Source: Prorocentrum cordatum (Eukaryota > Sar > Dinophyceae > Prorocentrales > Prorocentraceae). Taken from it: a stretch of 64,000 bases of DNA. Below the pieces are notes generated by a model that worked only from the letters and a program-made list of their open reading frames with translations, was not told the DNA's origin and searched no databases. Location of the stretch: contig CAUYUJ010020189.1 of NCBI GenBank assembly GCA_963575745.1, positions 1-64,000 of the forward strand. The letters are read 5' to 3'. Shown in pieces: positions 59,130 through 64,000 of the stretch; within the stretch, counting starts at the first letter, position 1; each line of letters opens with the position of its first letter. Made by a program: the position numbers and the translations under genes.

Positions 59130-62100
59130 CGCAGTGGACAGACAATAGTAAAAAGGTTGCACGAGGTGCTCTCTCAGCACAGCTTGCGTGCGCTCAACAC
59201 GTTTGGCAGTGCCCGTGGTCGAAGCATTACGCGACGCAATCCCGACGGCCAGGGTGAGACTAGAATCGACTACATTGCGACGTCCATGCGTGCTGGTGCT
59301 CAGGACTTCGCTAACGTCATCCGTGATACTCCGCTTGCCTTGGGACCAGCTCGTGACCATATGATTGTAGAGGCGTCCGTCCGTGTGGGCAGACACTTTC
59401 CAAAGCGTGCTCCGCCCCAACATGTGAAGTCTTGGGGCCGTCCTCGGCTTGCTAGCGCCGTAAAGGTCTGGCAGAAGTGGGCCGAGGCTGAGGCGGAGGC
59501 TGGAGGCAGTGGCGGACCCATTGCACCACTTATCAGTACCGCGCTGCGTTGCCAGGACAGACTCACCGACGAGCTACGGGATATCGATCCAACTTTGGCA
59601 GCCTGTTCTCCGACGGATTTTTACGATCAGCTTGAGCGCGCAGCGGTTGTTTCGGCTACCGGCTTTGAGCAAGGCAAGACTGAGCGCACCTACTTTGCTT
59701 TCACTTCAGAGACTGTGCTCGCAATACAGCAGAAACAATCCGCAGTACGTTGGGCCACGAGGCTCACTGACCAGAAGGCCCCCTTGGGTGTGATCCTCGA
59801 CGCTCAGGCTCAAGCGCGGCTACTCTGCAAAATTGCGAAGCGAGCTACCAGAGCGGAGCGTAGACAGGCAGTGGTGAATCTTGCTGATGAGGCTACTGTG
59901 GCGGCGAAGTTCAATGACCCTAGGAAGTGCTGCAAGATTATTGGTCGTATTGCACCCAAGCCGACTGCAGCCTCGGTCACAGTTATTGGTATTGACGGCA
60001 AACCGTGTATGGATGCGGAGTCCGAGGTCCTTGCGAGGAAGCAGGCGCTCCTGGACATCTTTCGAGGCCAGGAGATCCCAATGCCAACCCGTCCAGCCCC
60101 TGGTGCTCCACCGAAGTGCGCAGTCGGAGCTGTGCCACTGGCCCATCTTGTGAGCTGTGCGACCGACGATGTCTCCAAGATTACTGGTTCCATGCCAAAC
60201 CACAAAGCTGCCCCCCCCCATGTTGATGACAATGCTGGCGGTCACCCTCGACCTCGTGGCGCGGTGGCTGAATTGTGGAAGCTGGCAGGACCCGTTGCCC
60301 ATGCACCTCTGCAAGCCTTGGTCAGAGGTATCGGCACATGTGAGAGTGTCCCTATCCAATTCAAAGATGGTGCAACGGCCCAGCTACGCAAGCCGAAAGG
60401 CGACGGCACGAACGCGAGGGATCACTACCGCACGCTGAATATCCTGGACCACGTGGGCAAAGGCATCTCGAAGTTCATCATCAGTCCGTTTGTTCGTGAG
60501 GCCTCCGTCAAGATAGAGCCCACTCAGTTTGGAGCCACGGCAAAGCGTGCAACACGTGACGCCATTGCTATGATCGATGACATTTTCCGACGTTTTCGAG
60601 TGGCTGTCAAGACCTCTAAGTCGTGTGAGATCTTTGTGGGCATATTGGTCGACCCTGAGAAAGCTTTTGGCATTCTCCCCAGAGACGCGGTTTGGTCTGA
60701 AGTTCAGCGTCTTGTGGGGTCAGCTGGTTTTACATTGATGTGTGCTGAATTGCATAACGGTACTTGCTACTTGTTCAAGGGCCCGAAGTCAGGTAAAGTC
60801 GTTGCCAAACTTGCTGTACATATTGGCGTGCGTCAGGGCTCAGTCGAGGGCCCCCTTTTGTTCATCATTGCGTACAACGCAGTTCTTTTGGCACTGCAGG
60901 CAGCTAAACAGGAGAGTTCCATTGAACCCATCACGGCCACTCTAAACATGCAAGACCTCACCTGTTGTATTGATGTGTCCTGCATCTGCTTCGTCGATGA
61001 TTTGATTGCGCTGGCGGTCTTCAAGAGCTGAACGGAGGTATCGGACTTCATCGCTTTCATTGCCTCTGTGCTGAAGTCCAAGGATTACCACATGAACATG
61101 CCGAAAACGGAGGTGGTCGCAGTGGCTACTGGACGTGGGTCCAGACGGTTTAACAAAGATATTGCAGTTCGAACCACAGGTGTACTGTGCGGAGGCAAAC
61201 CACTTCACCCACGCGACTCAGTTCAGTACCTAGGGCTACAGTTGTCAGTTACGGGTCGAAGTGGCGTCACGGTGGATGCTAGAATCAGCAAGGCCAACAC
61301 TGCTCACGCTCGATTGGCGCCCAAGGTCTTTCGCAAAGGGTTCTTACCAGCGGCTCTGCGTGTGCGTTTGTGGATCTCCTTGGTCCGTACTATTGCTTTG
61401 CATGGTTTGGAGGTGTGCATCTTGAGCGATGGAGCCCTTACCGAGCTCGAGAGGTGGCAGTCGACCAAGCTCCGCAGCGTGACCAAGACCCCAGTGCACC
61501 TCACTCACCTCACGAACGAGTTTGTGCGGATGAAGTTCAGAGTCCATACCATTCAATCTGACCATCGGTATCGACGATTGCTTTGGTGGCGTGGATTGCT
61601 ACTTCCTGCGTGCGCGCCGACGGACCCACCGTCTGATGCCCCAGTGGCAGTGCTCACGTGCCTACTAGGTACTCTTTCCTTTGAAAAAACTGGTGGTACG
61701 ACCGACCGCCAGCGCCAGCTGCTCACTGACTTTGCTTGCCTGTGCGATGCCCTCCCGCCGGCCATGCAATGTATAAGTGACTTACTTGCGTCCCTTTCCC
61801 CAGAACTGTTGGCGTGGCTCCTGAGTATCCCAAAGTCGCGCCTTGCGATGGTGCGAGGCTTCAGATCCACGGTTGAGGAAAAACGCAAAGCATTTCATGT
61901 ACATTCTCATGGAGTACAGGCGGGGGGAGGTGGGGAAGTTGGAGGAGGCGGTGGCGGTCATGATGTTGATCAGCATGTATGCCACATGTGTCAGCTATCA
62001 TTCCAGAACAGCCGTGCACTAAATATACATCTTGGGCGTGAACATCATGAACACCAAACAGGAGAAGACCCGTCAGCCAACCCTTCACTCACGTGTAGTA

Positions 62101-62200
62101 AATGTGGGGCAAAGCTCACACGCCTTGACACATTAAAGAGACACGTCCGTGGCCGTTGCCGTGCTGCTGCTACTGACGCTCAAGGGCCCCTTGCAGTGGA
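59130..62200 (+). pseudogene. LINE reverse transcriptase with zinc fingers
   Basis: A single frame from ~59130 to ~62200, interrupted only by TGA at 61029. It carries the endonuclease tail (RIDYIATSM), a linker, RT motifs DHYRTLNILDHVGKGISKFI, FVGILVDPEKAF (FVD-like), HIGVRQGSVEGPLLF (GVRQG) and CFVDDLIAL (FVDD active site), then the thumb (NMPKTEVVAV, VQYLGLQLS). Two C2H2-like fingers follow: CHMCQLSFQNSRALNIHLGREHH and CSKCGAKLTRLDTLKRHVRGRC. Complete apart from the stop. Confidence 0.88.
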
Positions 62201-62997
62201 GCGCCCGCCCGAGCCCCCTCCAGACCTCATTTCACGACCAACTGATGTTCGCGGAGGCGTCCGAGGGCGCACCAGCGCCTCCCGCGTCCAAGAGGCCGAG
62301 GGCCGAGGGCGAGGACGCAGGCGCGGGCAGCGCCGCCAGCTCCAACCTGAGCAGCAACGAGCGACTGCTGCTGAAGGAGATGGCCAAGCTGATTCTCCAG
62401 CACGAGGACACCCACCGCTCGAGCGCCAGGGACAACAACGTGGTGCTGGAATTGGAGAGCAAGTGCAAGCTGAAGATGAGCCTCGACCGATCCATCGCGT
62501 CGTACGACGCGGAGGGGAAGGCAGCAAAGGCCGAGGCGGAGGAGAAGGGCGTGGACTACCTCGGCCACCCGCAGGGCAAGAAGCCCGACGCGATGCTTCG
62601 GGCGGTACTCTACCACCTGCAAGTGGCGCTGAAGGAGAACGCCGACCTGGTGGGGGCGGCCATGGGCGAGGGCGACGCGGCGGCCGTGCAGGGGGCCGCG
62701 GAGGCCGTGGGAGCAGCTGGCGCCAGGGCCCCCCAGAAGAACTCGTTCCAGGCCACTCGCTGCTTCATGATAGAGTGCAAGGACGAGGAGAAGGCGGGCA
62801 AAGTCCGTTGGGTCCTGGCGGCAGATCGCCATCGTATGTTGATCGAGTCCATCCGCACGCTGAAGCAGGCGAAGAAGTGGAAGGAGAAGGTAGGCATAGT
62901 GATCGACGACGACCACGCCCCTCGCTCCAAGAGCGCCAAAAAGGTAGAGGAGCTGGCGTCCAGGGCAAAGGCAAAGCCAAAGGGCAAGAAGAAATGA
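62200..62997 (+). CDS. LINE C-terminal ORF, charged helical
   Basis: In the +1 frame relative to RT, ending PKGKKK and TGA at 62997. Conserved with the scrambled copy at 56400-57052 (SSNERLLLKEMAKL, ARDNN, HPQGKKPD, KARRWK-type repeats), so this frame is the coding one. Glu/Lys-rich helices suggest an RNA/DNA-binding or multimerising role. Whether it is fused to RT or separate is not clear. Confidence 0.65.
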   Translation, partial: SARPSPLQTSFHDQLMFAEASEGAPAPPASKRPRAEGEDAGAGSAASSNLSSNERLLLKEMAKLILQHEDTHRSSARDNNVVLELESKCKLKMSLDRSIASYDAEGKAAKAEAEEKGVDYLGHPQGKKPDAMLRAVLYHLQVALKENADLVGAAMGEGDAAAVQGAAEAVGAAGARAPQKNSFQATRCFMIECKDEEKAGKVRWVLAADRHRMLIESIRTLKQAKKWKEKVGIVIDDDHAPRSKSAKKVEELASRAKAKPKGKKK

Positions 62998-63286
62998 GAC
63001 TGCGTCGCATGTTAGGTTTGCTCCCACCGTGAGCCCCCTGACGCCGAGGCTTGGGTTTCCGAGCTGCAGCTTTGTGTTTTGAGTGTGACACGTTTGGTGC
63101 CGTTTCTAGCTCGTCACCAGTCCTTCGGTCAGAGGGCCGTAGATTGACGTGCGAAGCTGCCCGCCAGAGGACGGGTGCCTCGTGTGTTGCGTCCGTGCAC
63201 GCACATGCGCGCAGGCCTCCCTTTCGGCAGGCCTTGTGGGGGCTCGCGAGTCCTCTTAGGTTGGGGTTGCGTTGTCAAAAAAAAAA

Positions 63287-64000
63287 CGCGCTTAGAATCT
63301 TTTAGAGTCGCGCGATGGACGTTGCATACGGGCCCGGAGGGGAAAGCATTTATCAAGTGGGGGGGTCCAGGGGGGGGGGGGGGTGGCGGGATTCGCTCTC
63401 CGTTTTCACCTGGCGGATGACGGGAAGCGGAAAGCATTCATCAAGTGGGGGGTCCAGGGGGGGAGTGGTGGCGGGATCCGCTCTCCGTTTTCAGTTGGCG
63501 GATGACGGGGGGCGCGCTTAGACTCTTTAGTCGCGCGATGGGCGTTGTGTATCGGCCCGGAGGGGAAAGCGCTTATCAAGTGGGGGTGTCCAGGGGGGGG
63601 GGCGGTGGCGGGATCGCCTTTTGGTTGACGGGAAGCGCGCTTGGACTCTCTAGAGTCGCGCGATGGGCGTGGCATACCGGCCCGGAGGGGACAGCATCTA
63701 TCAAGTGGGGGGGTCCAGGGGGGGAGTGGTGGCGGGGTTCGCCTGTGATTGACGGGAAGCGCGCTTAGACTCTTTAGAGTCGCGCGATGGACGTTGTTTA
63801 CAGGCCCGGAGGGGAAATATTTATCAAGTGGGGGGGTCCAGGGGGGGAGTGGTGGCGGGATTCGCTTCTGATTTTCACCTGGCGGATTTTGAAAACGAGC
63901 GTTTCGCTGGAGACATCCTCCCAAAATCGTGAAGTTGGGGGTCGCATCTTAAGACGTCTTTTGCTAAAAATGGGCGTTTCGCTCGGGACATCCCCCAAAA
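63287..64000 (+). repeat. LINE 5' tandem repeats, next copy (runs off window)
   Basis: It starts right after the LINE A-run with CGCGCTTAGAATC. Units begin near 63415, 63499, 63624 and 63749. The hairpin stem GACTC/GAGTC is kept, but the loop is now TTTA or TCTA instead of GAA. The last 120 bp (63880-64000) differ, with two GAAACGC/GGGCGTTTCGCT-like segments. Confidence 0.88.

Larger units (their letters stand above)
58147..63286 (+). mobile_element. LINE-type non-LTR retrotransposon
   Basis: From the last repeat unit through endonuclease, RT, zinc fingers and a C-terminal ORF to a 10-A run at 63277-63286. Domain order (APE-type endonuclease N-terminal to RT) places it outside the R2-like site-specific group. 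One frameshift near 59110, TGA at 61029 and another frame change near 62200 suggest an inactive copy. Confidence 0.88.

Overview
The window is a stretch of dinoflagellate nuclear genome made almost entirely of mobile elements, retroposed gene copies and simple repeats. The main evidence is an exact 21-nt match to the dinoflagellate spliced leader core (position 303), several decayed spliced-leader relics just upstream of ORFs, GC-rich coding sequence, and dense GGA/GAT/GTT/AGT microsatellites. The species cannot be named from this sequence. No rRNA, tRNA, CRISPR or prokaryote-like operon was seen.

Layout. (1) 259-11486 is a Ty1/copia LTR retrotransposon with 177/175-bp LTRs, an initiator-Met-type primer site, gag with two CCHC knuckles and a protease motif, integrase, a methyltransferase-like domain, RT-RNase H, and an extra ~818-aa ORF downstream of pol. 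A 458-bp T-rich tract lies inside RNase H. (2) 11758-36147 is a second, unrelated and heavily mutated Ty1/copia element with 130-bp LTRs. Both elements sit in GGA microsatellite with GGAGG on both sides. (3) 21228-34989, inside the RNase H gene of element 2, is a ~13.8-kb DNA transposon with 20-bp terminal inverted repeats, a broken DDE-type transposase at its right end, about six cargo ORFs, and an array of five 30-bp palindromes. (4) 36148-39177 holds purine and C-rich repeats, a 3'-truncated LINE with its 5' tandem repeats, and microsatellites. (5) 39178-46731 is a minus-strand group: a small ORF, a two-exon gene of ~1040 codons, a truncated paralogue of that gene, and an intact C5-cytosine DNA methyltransferase. 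Three of these have spliced-leader relics just upstream. (6) 46741-49430 is minisatellite and microsatellite, including recurrent palindromes. (7) 49446-54965 is a minus-strand set of ORFs that look like exons (basic coiled coil, a long unknown domain, a PHD-like zinc finger), with a leader relic at the 5' end. (8) 55739-64000 is a head-to-tail LINE array: a scrambled copy, ~130-bp hairpin-bearing repeats, a nearly complete LINE (endonuclease, RT, zinc fingers, C-terminal ORF), then more repeats.

Connecting themes. Spliced-leader sequence lies inside the LTRs and upstream of several genes, which points to repeated reverse transcription of trans-spliced RNA. Cytosine-methyltransferase signatures occur three times: in the pol of both copia elements and as a free-standing gene. 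The two LINE 3' ends both join the same point of the LINE's own 5' repeat, which suggests insertion into its own repeats.
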